This document shows, in pieces, positions 11,754-23,156 of a DNA stretch of 64,000 nucleotides. The translations under genes were made by a program, and so were the position numbers. Every line of letters starts with the position of its first letter. Position 1 is the stretch's first letter. The stretch comes from Linnemannia elongata (taxonomy: Eukaryota > Mortierellomycota > Mortierellomycetes > Mortierellales > Mortierellaceae): positions 1,600,501 to 1,664,500 of the forward strand of contig JAXBDG010000012.1 in the NCBI GenBank assembly GCA_036320915.1. Direction: 5' to 3'. The notes under the pieces are model-generated. The model saw nothing but the letters and a program-made list of their open reading frames with translations. It did no database searches and was not told the DNA's origin.

Positions 11754-12856
11754 GGAGATTCTACTATTGGGATGGAAACAAACAAGGTCAAAGGGAGTGA
11801 AAAAACAAGTTCAGTATGTCGAATGCGATGCTTATGTGCTTCGAATGCTTCAATTGCCTCTTTGCTGTTGTTGGAGCCTTCAGAATAGTATGGAGACATA
11901 CCCTCGAGAAGAGAATATTGTTGTTGCTGCTTGTTTTGTGAAAGGCTGGCGAACTGATTCCGTGAATGAGCAATGGTAGAATCACAAGACGAAGGTTAAT
12001 GAATGGGAATTTCGCTGACAAAGTGAAAGAAATGGAAGGGTAGAAAGTAGTAAGGCGGGAGGGAAGGAGGGAAAGAAGGGAAGAGGGAGGGAGCAAGGAA
12101 AGGAGCGAGGGAAGAAGGGAGAGAAGTAAGGAAAAAACAAGAGAGATCGAGAGAGGTAAAGGGCGTGAAAGGAAACAATGTTCATTTTAAGCCTGCGCCA
12201 TGTTTCTTTGCTTTACACCCTGGTCTCATATTCTCATATTCGATGACCCCTTTGACCAGCGTGCTCCTATGCCCTCTTCCCTCTAGCTCTGGTAGACCAG
12301 ACAGCCAATGCCTATAGAATCAATTATGAAACGAGTCAACAGAACTAGATAAAGTACTAAGAAATCAGATCAAATATGCCTGTCCCTATTTTTCTTTCCC
12401 TCTTCCCCTACACAGTTGAAGCGCGTGAAGAGAGGGAGGGATATTAGCAAGGATAGAGGGGGAAAAAAAGGAACGATCGCCCGTGCTTATTCTCACCCAC
12501 TGAGTCGGCTCATGCTCTCTTTTTAACCCCACAGATCCTGGATGCGTGTAAAATGCGGATGCTTGCTTTTCCAGGTAAAGTGGAAAGAAAAGCACCCCAA
12601 GCAACAGCGACAATCTCCAATTGACCAAGCCCAGTCAACAACACCCTCCCTCTTCAAATCAAATTTCAAGGCCCGCCTGCAACAGAAGCCATCCTGTCTA
12701 TCAAGCCCTACCCAACACATTTTTACTGCCGTCACCACATACCAAACGAATCCCTCCCTCTCCCCTTCCTCTCTTCTCACCTCATCCATACGCTTCAATG
12801 GTACCTGAAACACAACAATGGCACGCACTCATCTCACCTAGCGACTGTCAATCAAC
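11754..12856. other. Intergenic, purine-rich; no intact gene
   Basis: Contains a long GGGA/GGAA-type purine tract at about 12030-12130. I searched for the missing N-terminal module of gene C and saw no frame with its motifs. Confidence 0.45.
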
Positions 12857-13040
12857 ATGAAGTTCCGCAGCCTCTCTCCTGCTTGCCACTCTCGCCATCT
12901 CTACCCTGACGAAAGCCAAGACGGTGGTGTATTTTTCTTGTGTTCCCGAATATAACGTCTTTGTCAGTGACCTTCGCTATGACGATAGGGCTCTCAAAAG
13001 TGAAAGGGTTACCCTCGACTGGGCAATGACGACTGTCTAG
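12857..13040 (+). pseudogene. Frameshifted relic of a small secreted protein
   Basis: An ATG at 12857 opens MKFRSLS. After about 7 codons the frame that continues as a signal peptide (LLATLAISTLTKA) is shifted by one base. The shifted frame runs on through KTVVYFSCVPEYNVF to a TAG at 13038-13040. In the unshifted frame there is no hydrophobic leader. The leader resembles that of the secreted protein at 5677-6057. Read as a pseudogene; an unusual intron or sequencing error is the alternative. Confidence 0.5.
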
Positions 13041-13271
13041 GATCACTTCACGACAGATGCCTTAGAGATGGATCCGACAGGGGAGTAGACAGTAAGACAG
13101 GCGGCCTTATGCGATATTGTCGATATCTCATGCAATCTTGATCTTATTGTATAGTTTTTGAGATAAATCTGGTTCTGCTGCTTTATTTCCTGGTAACAGT
13201 GGTGGTGCTCCAGCTTTTTTCCATGTTTTTCGCCCAACATAAAAGCTGATCCTGAGAAAGGCATTCTTGCC

Positions 13272-14695
13272 TTAGATGGGAAGAAGTCCTGAAGCCATGC
13301 GTGATCCAAGACGGATCGATCCGCCACTGAAGGGAGAGTATGAGGTGAAGTAGTAGAGCAGCGCAAAGATCTCGATCACCGTTCCAATGATTGTAAGAAA
13401 GTAGTTATTGAGCTATCATATGTTAAAAGCAAGAAGGACGAGTTGTGAGGGTAAGTTGCACAGTTCCTTGCGCAGACGAGTTTTGCCAAGACTTCTTGTT
13501 GCCTTTTCTTTCCGTAAAAAAGAGTACGCCATAATCGACTTACGTAGAGACTGGAGAAGAGAACAAAGATCATGGATCCGAGGTATGCTCCTGTGAAAGG
13601 TAATCGCTCCCTTGAAAACAACGCCTTCAGATGAGCCACAGGTCCTTTCAGCAACGCAAAACTATTCGTCCAGAGGAGATAGATAAGAGCAGGAATGTAA
13701 GTGAGAGTGCCTTAGCACATCCGGCGTGAGAAAGACTATGGTGACATCCATGTCATGCCCAGTCGTTTGAGTTCATCCTTGCTGGCTGTAACTGTATAAA
13801 GTAAATTCCTGTCTTGCGCGAGGTATCAGGAGCTACCTGTACCGTGCCGATTCATTCTGTTCTTCTTGCCCACAAAATTAGGCACTGTAGATTTCCTGTC
13901 CAGTTGTGTATAGCGCCTATTGTTGTCTGCACCATGCCACTCTTCTTGCGGCAAGTCTCCTTGCAAGGATGTAATATCCTGTTTGTAATCCTGTGTGTGT
14001 GTGAAAGTACCTGGCCATGAAGAGAATGCTTCCGAGTGTAAAACTCGTCGCAAATTTGCTAGGTTTGATCACGAGTAGAGGCAATCCGACAAAGAAGGCA
14101 ATCATGAAGCATGCCAATCCTCCCGCAACACAGATCGCAAATCCTGCCATGCGCTAAAAAAAGATCAAAAAAAAAAAAAAAAAAGAAATATACATATCAG
14201 AATGATGTGGTCGTTAGTTGTGGGCTGTGTTCCTCTCCTTTCCTTAAATTATGACGAGAAGTGAACGGCAGAATAGAGAGTGCCAAGAGATGAAAAAAAA
14301 AGGCATGCAACGTCCACAAACGTGGCATAAGGACCGACCCCTGACCACGCGGTGGGCGTTGCTGCGATTGCGAGTGAGAGAGGGGTGGATGAATAACAAC
14401 GGCAACAGACTCAACACCATAGTCAATCCCTAATGCAGCAATGTAAAAGGCAAAAAGGTACCTGGAACCATGTAAGGCCGAGCCAGTCTTCTTCTTGAGG
14501 TTGTGCACCTCCGCCCATGGAAATGGGGACGTAGCCCGAGACCTGACTCCTGACACCTCCGAACCAGTCGGATGCTCTGTTGAAGGCGCTTCCGCTACCG
14601 GAAGATGATGCGGTGGTGTCTGTCGCTGCTACACCACCGCGGGCACCAAAGTTCTTGAACGCATTCCTGAAGTTTGACTCTGTGTTGCTTGACAT
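13272..14695 (-). CDS. SFT2: SFT2-family Golgi vesicle transport membrane protein (4 exons)
   Basis: Model: 14695-14462, 14153-14011, 13661-13544, 13412-13272, GT-AG with matching phases, 211 residues. A soluble, Ser/Gly-rich N-terminal part (about 75 residues) precedes four hydrophobic helices. Conserved SFT2 signatures are seen: VAGGLACFMIAFF, the KPSKFA loop, LGSILFM, LKGPVAHLKALFSRERLPF and ALLYYFTSY. Sft2 is a tetra-spanning protein of the late Golgi that helps fusion of endosome-derived vesicles with the Golgi together with t-SNARE Sed5. Size is close to yeast Sft2 (215). The upstream region is shared with the divergent secreted-protein gene at 15628. Confidence 0.92.
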
Positions 14696-15627
14696 GTTGT
14701 TCTTGCTGGGAGTGTGATGGATGTAAATTTGTCTTGCCCTCTGTGTCCTGTGTCCTTTGTCTTGTTATCGGCTTGTTTGGTGGTGAGTGGGAGAGAAGAG
14801 AGGGGCTGGCTGGAATAAACAGCGATGGAGAGGAGGTTGAATGAATAAGGAAAAAGAGAAAGAAAGTGTGTGAACGCGAAAGGGGTTCAAGGTGTCAGAA
14901 GGCCAAAAGCAATAGAGTTCGTCACGTGCACTGCAAGGAACTTGGGGCAAGCAACAAAAGGAGATATGTGAACCCATGTGTGTGGCATTTGACCTGAGTG
15001 GCCGACAGGAGGTGGAGGAGGGACGCATCAACTGCAAGGCACTTATCTTCAACGTCGATCTATCTTCACAGCAACCAGCGATTGATGATGGATATGTAAC
15101 TAAATGATAACATCATATCCAAGGGTGTGCATGCTTGGTTGTCCCATCGATCACTGATCATCTTAATCACCTTGACCACCTCCTTGCCCACACCAAACAC
15201 GTTGGTTCAAATTCAGCCTGGCATCAACGGACACTCTTCCCCGTAACGTCTCACAGTAACAGTGTTCGAAAGCCCCATTTCGGCAGCCTAGAAAGCGAAG
15301 ATGCGAATAAGTGTTTATTGGCATCTCTTCTCTTTCCTTTCATCTGCAGGAGTAACCCAACGCATCGCAATATGTCCTAATGGATCATCATTCTTCGTCT
15401 TTTCTCCAGGCAATTGGAATCCCACCCACAGATACAGATACAGATACAGACATACACTTACTCACACCTCACTTGTACCACTTTGTTTCTCATTTATCTT
15501 CTCGTTCTCTTTTCAATCATCCGCCTTCTTTTTCTATGCACTCCCCACTCGCTCTTCCCTCAACCTGCACTCTCTCGCCTTTTCTTCCAGCTCTCTTCGA
15601 CTCTCTCACACGCATACAACCTCAAAT
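14696..15627. promoter_or_regulatory. Divergent intergenic region between SFT2 and a secreted-protein gene
   Basis: About 930 bp between two divergent start codons, so it should hold both promoters. A short hexamer-like tract (repeats of agatac) lies at about 15430-15455, followed by pyrimidine-rich sequence leading into the ATG at 15628. No other gene seen. Confidence 0.5.
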
Positions 15628-16197
15628 ATGCGCCTAGCAACCCTCTCCTTCAGTCTAGTCACCCTCTTCGCCGCAACAGTCCTGGCCCAAGAAATCATTG
15701 CCCCTGAAGAATGGTTCGAGTCTATGAAGGTCGCACAAAGTCTCGTCGCCCGTCATGACAAGCGCCATTCATCTTGTCGACACCGCACCACCAACGGCCA
15801 CCACCATCATCACAAGAGCAACAGCAATCGCAAGAACAACAAAGTCGTCACTTCGTCGGGGTCGGGGTTGCCGAGGCTGGCGAAGCGTCGATGGGGATAT
15901 CCATCCCGTCTCGATATCGAACATCGAGCGACAGAGTTCAATTCCTTCCGTTCTGACGAGATTGTTGCAGCGCCTGCGAATCTGCATATCCTCCAAGAGC
16001 CCATGGTTGGACCTGAAGTCACCAAGATGGAGATGGAAAAGGCTGGCAAGAAAGCTGTCAAGAAGGCTATGAAGAAGGCTGCTAGGAAGGAGGGCAACAA
16101 GCACGAGAAGAGACATCAAAAGATTTCTTCTTCGACTTCCAAGAAGCATCTCTCCCGAGGCAAGAAGACGAACAGTAAGAAGAAGGCATCATCTTAG
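15628..16197 (+). CDS. Small secreted basic, His-containing protein (intact copy)
   Basis: Single-exon ORF, 189 residues, starting MRLATLSFSLVTLFAATVLAQ, a clear signal peptide with cleavage likely after VLA. The start was chosen because the upstream open frame has no ATG with coding character and the signal peptide begins here. The mature protein has an APEEWFESM segment, a His run (HHHHH near residue 63), a dibasic KRR site and a strongly Lys-rich tail of AGKKAVKKAMKK type. Function unknown; dibasic sites would allow Kex2-like processing, and the polycationic tail could bind cell wall or membranes (inference). The 3' four-fifths is duplicated at 30771-31284 without the signal peptide. It is convergent with NACHT gene A. 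Confidence 0.7.
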   Translation: MRLATLSFSLVTLFAATVLAQEIIAPEEWFESMKVAQSLVARHDKRHSSCRHRTTNGHHHHHKSNSNRKNNKVVTSSGSGLPRLAKRRWGYPSRLDIEHRATEFNSFRSDEIVAAPANLHILQEPMVGPEVTKMEMEKAGKKAVKKAMKKAARKEGNKHEKRHQKISSSTSKKHLSRGKKTNSKKKASS

Positions 16198-16739
16198 GGC
16201 AATTGATTCGTTTTTCGTTTTTTTTATTCTTCCTTTCCTTTGTCACTGCAGTCATTGTAGACTTTTCTGTTTCTCCTCTACTTCTCTACTCTCACTCTCT
16301 CACACACACGCAAAAATAGATACCTTTCCTATCCACTTCCTTTAATTGCTCTTTCATCTCCATAAAATTACACCCTTTTCGTTTCTCACAAGTTCTTTGT
16401 CATGAATTAGGGTGATCGATTGAGCTAACTTATGACGAGGACCAAGGTATCTATCTGTTAGCCTTTTCTCTTTTCATCCTATTCCAAGAGGATATCTGTC
16501 TGCGCTTTATCTTTTCAACCTGTTCCAAGAAAATTTAGACAAAGAAAAAAGGTAGAACCTGCAACACATCATGCGGGTGCACAGATGCACAGACACACAG
16601 ACAGATAGTTATTGCAAGGATTCATTCGAGGAAAGGTGTGTATGTTGGATTTGTCATTTTTAAAATCATCTTAGAAATGCGAGTGTTATTTATTGTTGGG
16701 ATTATTCAAACTGTTTACATTGGTTACTCACTACCGCAT
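16198..16739. other. Convergent 3' intergenic region
   Basis: The 3' flanks of the secreted basic protein and NACHT gene A meet here. The sequence is AT/pyrimidine-rich and is duplicated in copy B at 31285-31874 with small indels. No gene seen. Confidence 0.5.
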
Positions 16740-19700
16740 TTAGCGGACGTCTTCCGAAATCGGGACGTCCACGGCGCCGCGCTGTTCTAAGAGTTTCATA
16801 TTCATCCTGCTTAAGCCCTGCGCCTTTGAGATATTGACATTTGACACGACAAGCCGATCTTGCATAGAGCTCCAGTGCAGGTAGACGAGATGGTGGTCTC
16901 CTATCACCTGCCACATGCGAACGGAGCTATCGCCACAGGCGGTTGCTAAGTAGCTGCCATTTCCATTTACATTCCAGGCGATACTTGCGGTTGCTCCATG
17001 AAAACCCTTGACCACAGTCAAACATCGACCTGATTCCACATCCCAGAGCCGCATCGTCATGTCCCAACTGCCCGAGGCAATCTGCTGGCCGCTTGGCGAA
17101 AACACCACGCTCGTAACCCAATCCGTATGGCCGCTTAGGATGGCACCAGGTGCACCGGTTTGTGCGTCCCAGAGCCGCACCGTCTTGTCAAAACTGCCCG
17201 AGGCAATCTGCTGGCCGCTTGGCGAAAACACCACGCTCATAACCGAAGAGGTATGGCCGCTTAGGATGGCACCAGGTGTACCAGTTTGTGCGTCCCAAAG
17301 CCGCACCGTCTTGTCGTAACTGCCCGAGGCAATCTGCTGGCCGCTTGGTGAAAACACCACGCTCATAACCGTAGAGGTATGGCCGCTTAGGATGGCACCA
17401 GGTGCACCGGTTTGTGCGTCCCAAAGCCGCACCGTGTTGTCGTGACTGCTCGAGGCAATCTGCTGGCCGCTTGGCGAAAACACCACGCTCCTAACCTCTC
17501 GGGTATGGCCGCTTAGGATGGCACCAGGTGCACCGGTTTGTGCGTCCCAGAGCCGCACCGTCTTGTCCAAACTGCCCGAGGCAATCTGTTGGCCGCTTGG
17601 CGAAAACACCACGCTCGTAATCCAAGAGGTATGGCCGCTTAGGATGGCACCAGGTGCACCGGTTTGTGCGTCCCAGAGCCGCACCGTATTGTCCCGACTG
17701 CCCGAGGCAATCTGCTGGCCGCTTGGCGAAAACACCACGCTCATAACCCAAGAGGTATGGCCGCTTAGGATGGCACTAGGTGCACCGGTTTGGGCGTCCC
17801 AGAGCCGCACCGTCTTGTCGTAACTGCCCGAGGCAATCTGCTGGCCGCTTGGCGAAAACACCACGCTCGTAACAGGATCTGTATGACCGCTTAGGATGGC
17901 ACCAGGTGCACCGGTTTGTGAGTCCCAGAGCCGCACCGTCTTGTCGTAACTGCCCGAGGCAATCTGCTGGCCGCTTGGCGAAAACACCACGCTCGTAACC
18001 CAATCCGTATGGCCGCTTAGGATGGCACCAGGTGCACCGGTTTGTGCGTCCCAAAGCCGCACTGTGTTGTCGTAACTGCCCGAGGCAATCTGCTGGCCGC
18101 TTGGCGAAAACACCACGCTCATAACAGAATCTGTATGGCCGCTTAGGATGGCACCAGGAGCACCGGTTTGTGCGTCCCAGAGCCGCACCGTCTTGTCGTC
18201 ACTGCCCGAGGCAATCTGCTGGCCGCTTGGCGAAAACACTACGCTCCTAACATAGGAGGCATGGCCGCTTAGGATGGCACCAGGTGCACCGGTTTGTGTG
18301 TCCCAGAGCCGCACCGTGCTGTCGTCACTTCCCGAGGCAATATGATGGCCGCTTGGCGAAAACGCCACGCTCGTCACTTCCTCGGTATGACCGCTTAGGA
18401 TGGCACCAGGTGCACCGGTTTGTGCATCCCAGAGCCGCACCGTCTTGTCCAAACTGCCCGAGGCAATCTGCTGGCCGCTTGGCGAAAACACCACGCTCAT
18501 CACTTCCCTGGTATGGCCGCTTAATGTGTGTGTCTTTTCCCAAGTTGCGATTTCGTACAAGCTAATTGTGCCATCCTCAAGGCCTACAGCAAGTGCCTTC
18601 CCATCTGGAGAGTACGCACATGAGAACACACTGCTAACCTCTTCGAGAAACGGCCATTCGCCAAACTCGACGTCCACCATCTGCGCGTTGCTCAAGTCAG
18701 CCTGACGCAGCCAAATATTGCGAAGGTTGGTGTTTCTCAAATCCGCTCCTTGCAGTTGCGCCGAATCAAACTGTCCACCGCTCAGATCTGCGCCTGGAAT
18801 CCGAATACCCTTTAGATCGGCCCCATTGAACAGTACACCGGCCCGAACCAAGATAGTAATGGCGTTGGCCGCAGCCTGAGCGAACCGTTCGTCTGATTTG
18901 GACTGATCGATGAACCTGTGGAGTTGTTTCTTGAACTGGACACTCTGCAGGACCCGTTCCGACAGGAAGTTGATGATCGAGTGTTCGTGTACAAAACTCT
19001 TTCGAAACAGCGGGGAACTTGGTGGGGTGTCCTTGGACGGGCCATCTCGATTGTCTCCATATTGAACATCCACTTGCTTCACCAAGTCTTGATCATCCGC
19101 TCCTAGATGTCTCGGCTCAAATGCTGCTCGTGCCAGTGCATACTCTAGGACAGATCGATGGATGAATCGGTACTGGTTGCCAGTGCGACTGAGAGGGCAC
19201 GTCTCGCGCAACAGATTCTTGCCATCACCATGGCCAAAGAATGCCGCCTTCCAACTCGATTTGTCTCGAATGGGCGAGTACTCCACAACAGGCTTGCCGT
19301 CCTGTTCGTCAAAAATGGCGACTGCCAGACTCTTCACAAATCCAATGGCGTTTCGTGTAAACCCATCCTCCGACAAGATCTCCAACGCCACTTGGTCGTC
19401 TCCAGTCAACGATCGCTCAATCAGTCTTATCTGACCTCGCTCCACCCACTGCTCCACGAATTGGTCATACAGTGTCACCCTTGAGATCTGGTTGGATGTG
19501 AGGTCCTTGGATAGATCGACCAGACGAGGTAGAACCTCAAGTGCCAACGATAACAAGAACGGGTTCCTCACAAGGTCTTGAAGGTTGGGAATACTCTTGA
19601 TCGCGCTTTGATAGTCCTCTGCAGTCCAGACAGTCACTCTTGGTATCTGATACTTTGTGACGTAGCTTTTGATATAATGGTTGATCTTGGCCATGGAGAA

Positions 19701-22323
19701 CGGTGCGACCACAGCCTCCTGGAGTTGTGTGGCCCCTTTCCTGTCGTTGCGGTCACCGGGTTGGAAGAAGATCCGATAGTCCGATCCAAGGTACTCGTTC
19801 CTGCAGCTGATCACCATTTTGACGTTCCATTCTCCAGGCTGGTTCAGTCGATTGTGGCTATAGAGGTTGACCTTCTTCTGGCATTCGTCGTAGCCATCGC
19901 AGATCAAGACAATTTGGCGGTAGGACTTGAGTTCCCAGATCTGGCCCTCTGTGAATCCGTTATTTTGCAGATGCTTGGCAATGAGATCCTTCTCTGGCAT
20001 GTTGATGGCGGGTAGGGTCACAAAGAGGGGGATCCACTTTTTGTCGAGGTTGTAGGCCATCCACAAGTTTCTCTCGAGCTCCAGGTTGAATGTCGACTTT
20101 CCGGCACCAGAATCTCCCAGTAGCAACAAAACCTTGCTATCGGCTGCTAGCAAGAACTCGTTGACTCTGGTAGTCAGATCAAAGAGATCGTCGTCGGGTG
20201 ACTCACGGGTCGGCTTGGCTTCAGGAGGAATGTAGACCGTATGGCGTTGCTCCTGCTCCTGGATTCGATGGCGCTGATACTTTCGCAGGGCCGGTTCAAT
20301 CGAGGGTTTGTTTTGAACCTGGTCGATCAGGGATGATGAGTCGAGATGGGATGCGGAGACGTTCCAGGTGTGCGCGCTTGGTCTCGTTTGGATACAGGAT
20401 TGGTAAAGGTTGCGTTTGTTTTCATCGCCTTCTGTAGACAAGTCCCTTAGGAGGATCCTGACAACACTGTGCATCGATTCTACAAGATTACAAAAGCAGT
20501 AGCGACCTGTGAGAACCAATTTCAACGAGCCTGAAGTACACAGATCCAACCATCTCATATCCTTTCTCACCTTGACTAGTGCTACTAGTGCTGTGGGACA
20601 ATTGCAAGAGAATGTCCAAGATGCACTGCTTGATACGAGGTTCCTGACCCCATTCCTCATCGTTCCAGTACATATCTCCTAGAAACGCAATTGCATCCTT
20701 CCGAGAGACATCATCCCAAACCGGATCAGCCGCCAGATATCCGAGTCGTTGGCAGACACCCCATTGAAAGGCCAGATCACGGCGGCAGGGTGCCTCGCAG
20801 ACCAAGGTCTTGAACTTGGTCAGCTCGCCGTTCTGGATCAAAGTGTCGGCACCGCGCAAGGCTGCGTACCAGGTACGCTTGTGGCTGAAACTTAGTCCAT
20901 TCTTGAGCGACTCCAGCAACCCTTGACCGCTTTCCATCAGGTCCGTCACACCGTTGTAGGCGTCCTGCACGAGTCCAAAGATCTGACCTGCTCCTTGGAA
21001 CCCTTCTTGGATGGTGCTCAATCCGCTGATGAACTCGGCGACATTCAACCCCTTGATCGCACTCGCTATTCCTCCGACACCCTTGATGACTGCACCTGAT
21101 CGTCGCAAGGCTGCCTGCCACGGCTCTTCATCGTCGGGAACACACAGCAGTGCCTGAAATGCGTATGCGGCTTGGTATACGATATATGGATCCTTGTCGC
21201 TCTTCAGACGGTCCAGGTAAGAGAGGAGCGGCTCATGCAAGTTGACGCGGTCCAGTCCTTGTATGTTGCAATCGGCCATGGCATCGAGGACACGCGACAC
21301 CGTCATAGTCAAGCTGTAGATGTGCTGAGGTGATTGGTGGAATGTCTCTTGGAGACGGGAGCTCAACAGGTTGAGAATCTTGACCAAGTCATCGGCCTCG
21401 ATGTATTCAGGAGCGGTCTGAATCATGGACGCCAATCCCTGAAGAGCCTGGACATCCAGGAGGAGGGAATCATTGATCATATTGACAAATAGGGAGAGCA
21501 AGGCTCGAAAATCGGGTCTCTCGAGCACGGGAGCCAGACACACGACCTCATTGATGGCCTTGATGTCCTTCAGCTTGTCCTGAACAAGCGCGCGGATCAT
21601 ATCTGTGGCCAGGATCCTGAGTCTGTCCTTTTCATCCTGATTCTTCTCGGTGGCTGTCAGCCAGGCGCGAGTTGAAGCGTCGAGGCTGTCCAGAGGTAAA
21701 GCCGTTTCTTGCAGGAGAGCAAGACAGAAAGCGAGTTGGCGAGTGCTGGTCAGGCGGTCATCAGGTCCTGGCGGCGTGAACTGGACAGCGGGCCGAGGAC
21801 AGTCCTTTGTGAAGATGGTTAGCAAAACAGTTCCTCTGTTGCGAATGGCGGCGGTGCTTGAAGAGATTGTCGAACCAGAGACAACAGAAGCAGATGATAT
21901 AGACAGAGGCAATTCTTGAGCCAAAGGTGGAGCTGGTGTACTCTTATCAATAGTCCTGCTGAGAATGGCAAAAGGGTCCGCAAATGGTCAGATACATGTT
22001 CTCTTCATCGTCAACTGTCTCTACAATCGATTCCAGTGACTTTGATTATACCTCAGTTCATCAGCCTTGCTGTAGCTGAGCTGGGCTTTGTCGGGAAGAC
22101 CCAATTTCTCGAGGAGCTCTCCATGGTGACGAAAGGCGGCGATGATCTGGTCATGATCCTTGATACTCTTGGAGATGTCCATCCTCTCCAGAGCTTCTTT
22201 CGCATTGTCGCATAGTTTCTGGACTCGTCGTCGGTCCTTTGTTTCCTTGGCATTCTTGAGGTGGGTATTCGCACGGCCAAGGGCTTCCTCCGAGGAGAGG
22301 GTTCTTTTATACCAAGGCGCCAT
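16740..22323 (-). CDS. NLR-like NACHT protein with helical N-terminus, pentapeptide repeats and 14 WD40 units (gene A)
   Basis: Model: 22323-22052, 21958-20571, 20479-16740, GT-AG with phases matching, 1799 residues. Order: a short helical TPR-like segment (1-90); a long alpha-helical ARM-like region (about 110-550) with a Gly-rich amphipathic stretch (VGGIASAIKGLNVAEFISGL); linker; NACHT with Walker A GDSGAGKST at 675-683 and Walker B CDGYDE at 747-752, VISCRNEYL and NPFLLSL; pentapeptide repeats (about 1100-1160); then WD40 units. The WD40 part has one diverged unit, 12 near-identical 42-residue units (about 1207-1710) and one diverged last unit, in total 14, fitting two seven-bladed propellers. 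STAND NTPases of this layout oligomerise on ligand binding by the repeat domain; in fungi some control non-self recognition and cell death. That role is inference here. Paralogues: gene B and gene C. Confidence 0.9.
17010..18521 (-). repeat. Tandem array of 12 x 126-bp WD40 units in gene A
   Basis: Twelve in-frame 126-bp units encode 42 residues each (core SVVFSPSGQQIASGS, TVRLWDAQTGAPGAIL). They are almost identical even at silent sites. Differences concentrate in five codons per unit: two before the Val of GHTxxV, one after it, and the two residues flanking the conserved Asp of GSxDx. Confidence 0.92.
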
Positions 22324-23078
22324 GTGGTGTTTTCTCTGTGAAGGTTGTCGGAACAGAAAGACGTTAGTGAACGGATTTTGACATTATTGATGAAGGACCT
22401 CTGGATGCGATGGATGTGGATTCTTACTGATAAATCTGGTTTGATTGATAATCCAAGCGTGGATGACCAAAAGGAATAAGGGTGGCGAGGAAGGGAACGA
22501 AGAGAAAGAGGGAGGAGGAGGAGGAGATAGATGGAGCGAACAAAGCGAACAAAAAAGAGTATGGGTACGAACATTAAGTCTTCCTCCTCGATCAATCTTG
22601 TGCGATCCGAGCGTTTGAACTGATGGTTTGCCATGCTCATGAACACTCAGGGGTATAACAGTCACATACCAACAACTTCCAGGACAGAACAGCCGATCTC
22701 TTATAGGTGCCCTCGAATTTTTCTTCAGTTCCCTTGAAAAAATCATTCCTTTGTGCAACTGTCACATCTACTGCACTCCTTCTGAAGAAAAAAACCTTTC
22801 CTTTGCATAAAAGTGCGAGCATTTGATTTCACACTCTTCCAAGCAAGATTCCCAGAGCTGCATCGATCCTTCAGGGGCATCGACACAGTTTCTGGATTCG
22901 CCTCCTCGAAAGCGTCATCAACATCTATTTTTTTTCCACCAATCACTCACATTTCATCCAGCAAAGGACCTCCTAAGGTCATCTGAACGACTTTTTTCGG
23001 CAGTCTCCTTCCTCTTCCATCGAAATCCAACCTACCTGCCCTAAAAGACCCACCCCAGCGTTCCATCCCATTGAACCA
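22324..23078. promoter_or_regulatory. Upstream region of NACHT gene A and 5' flank of a LINE
   Basis: The first part (to about 22795) is shared with copy B and should contain the gene A promoter. It is disturbed by indels relative to copy B. From about 22800 on the sequence is unique to this copy and leads into the non-LTR element; it may be the element's 5' UTR. Confidence 0.45.
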
Positions 23079-23156
23079 TGACCGGACAACACCACCAACC
23101 ACAGCAGCACCGGACCAACAAACCATCGACAGGCGGCTTCCAGCTCTTACCCCTCA

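Larger units (their letters stand above)
15685..22795. repeat. Segmental duplication, copy A
   Basis: Nearly identical in order and orientation to about 30771-38730. The left edge falls inside the signal peptide of the secreted-protein gene. The right edge is lost near 22795, beyond the 5' end of NACHT gene A. Copy A has one WD40 unit fewer, lacks about 115 bp present near 37812-37925, and lacks the 521-bp insert at 38059-38579. Confidence 0.93.

Noticed and set aside
15769..16149. Minus-strand frame opposite the secreted basic protein
   Set aside because: Antisense shadow; the plus-strand frame has a real signal peptide.
17010..18521. CRISPR-like array
   Set aside because: Direct repeats have no spacer structure; each 126-bp unit is coding WD40 sequence.
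16927..18705. Many open frames on both strands across the WD40 array of gene A
   Set aside because: They repeat every 126 bp because the array itself repeats; they are shadows of the coding frame.
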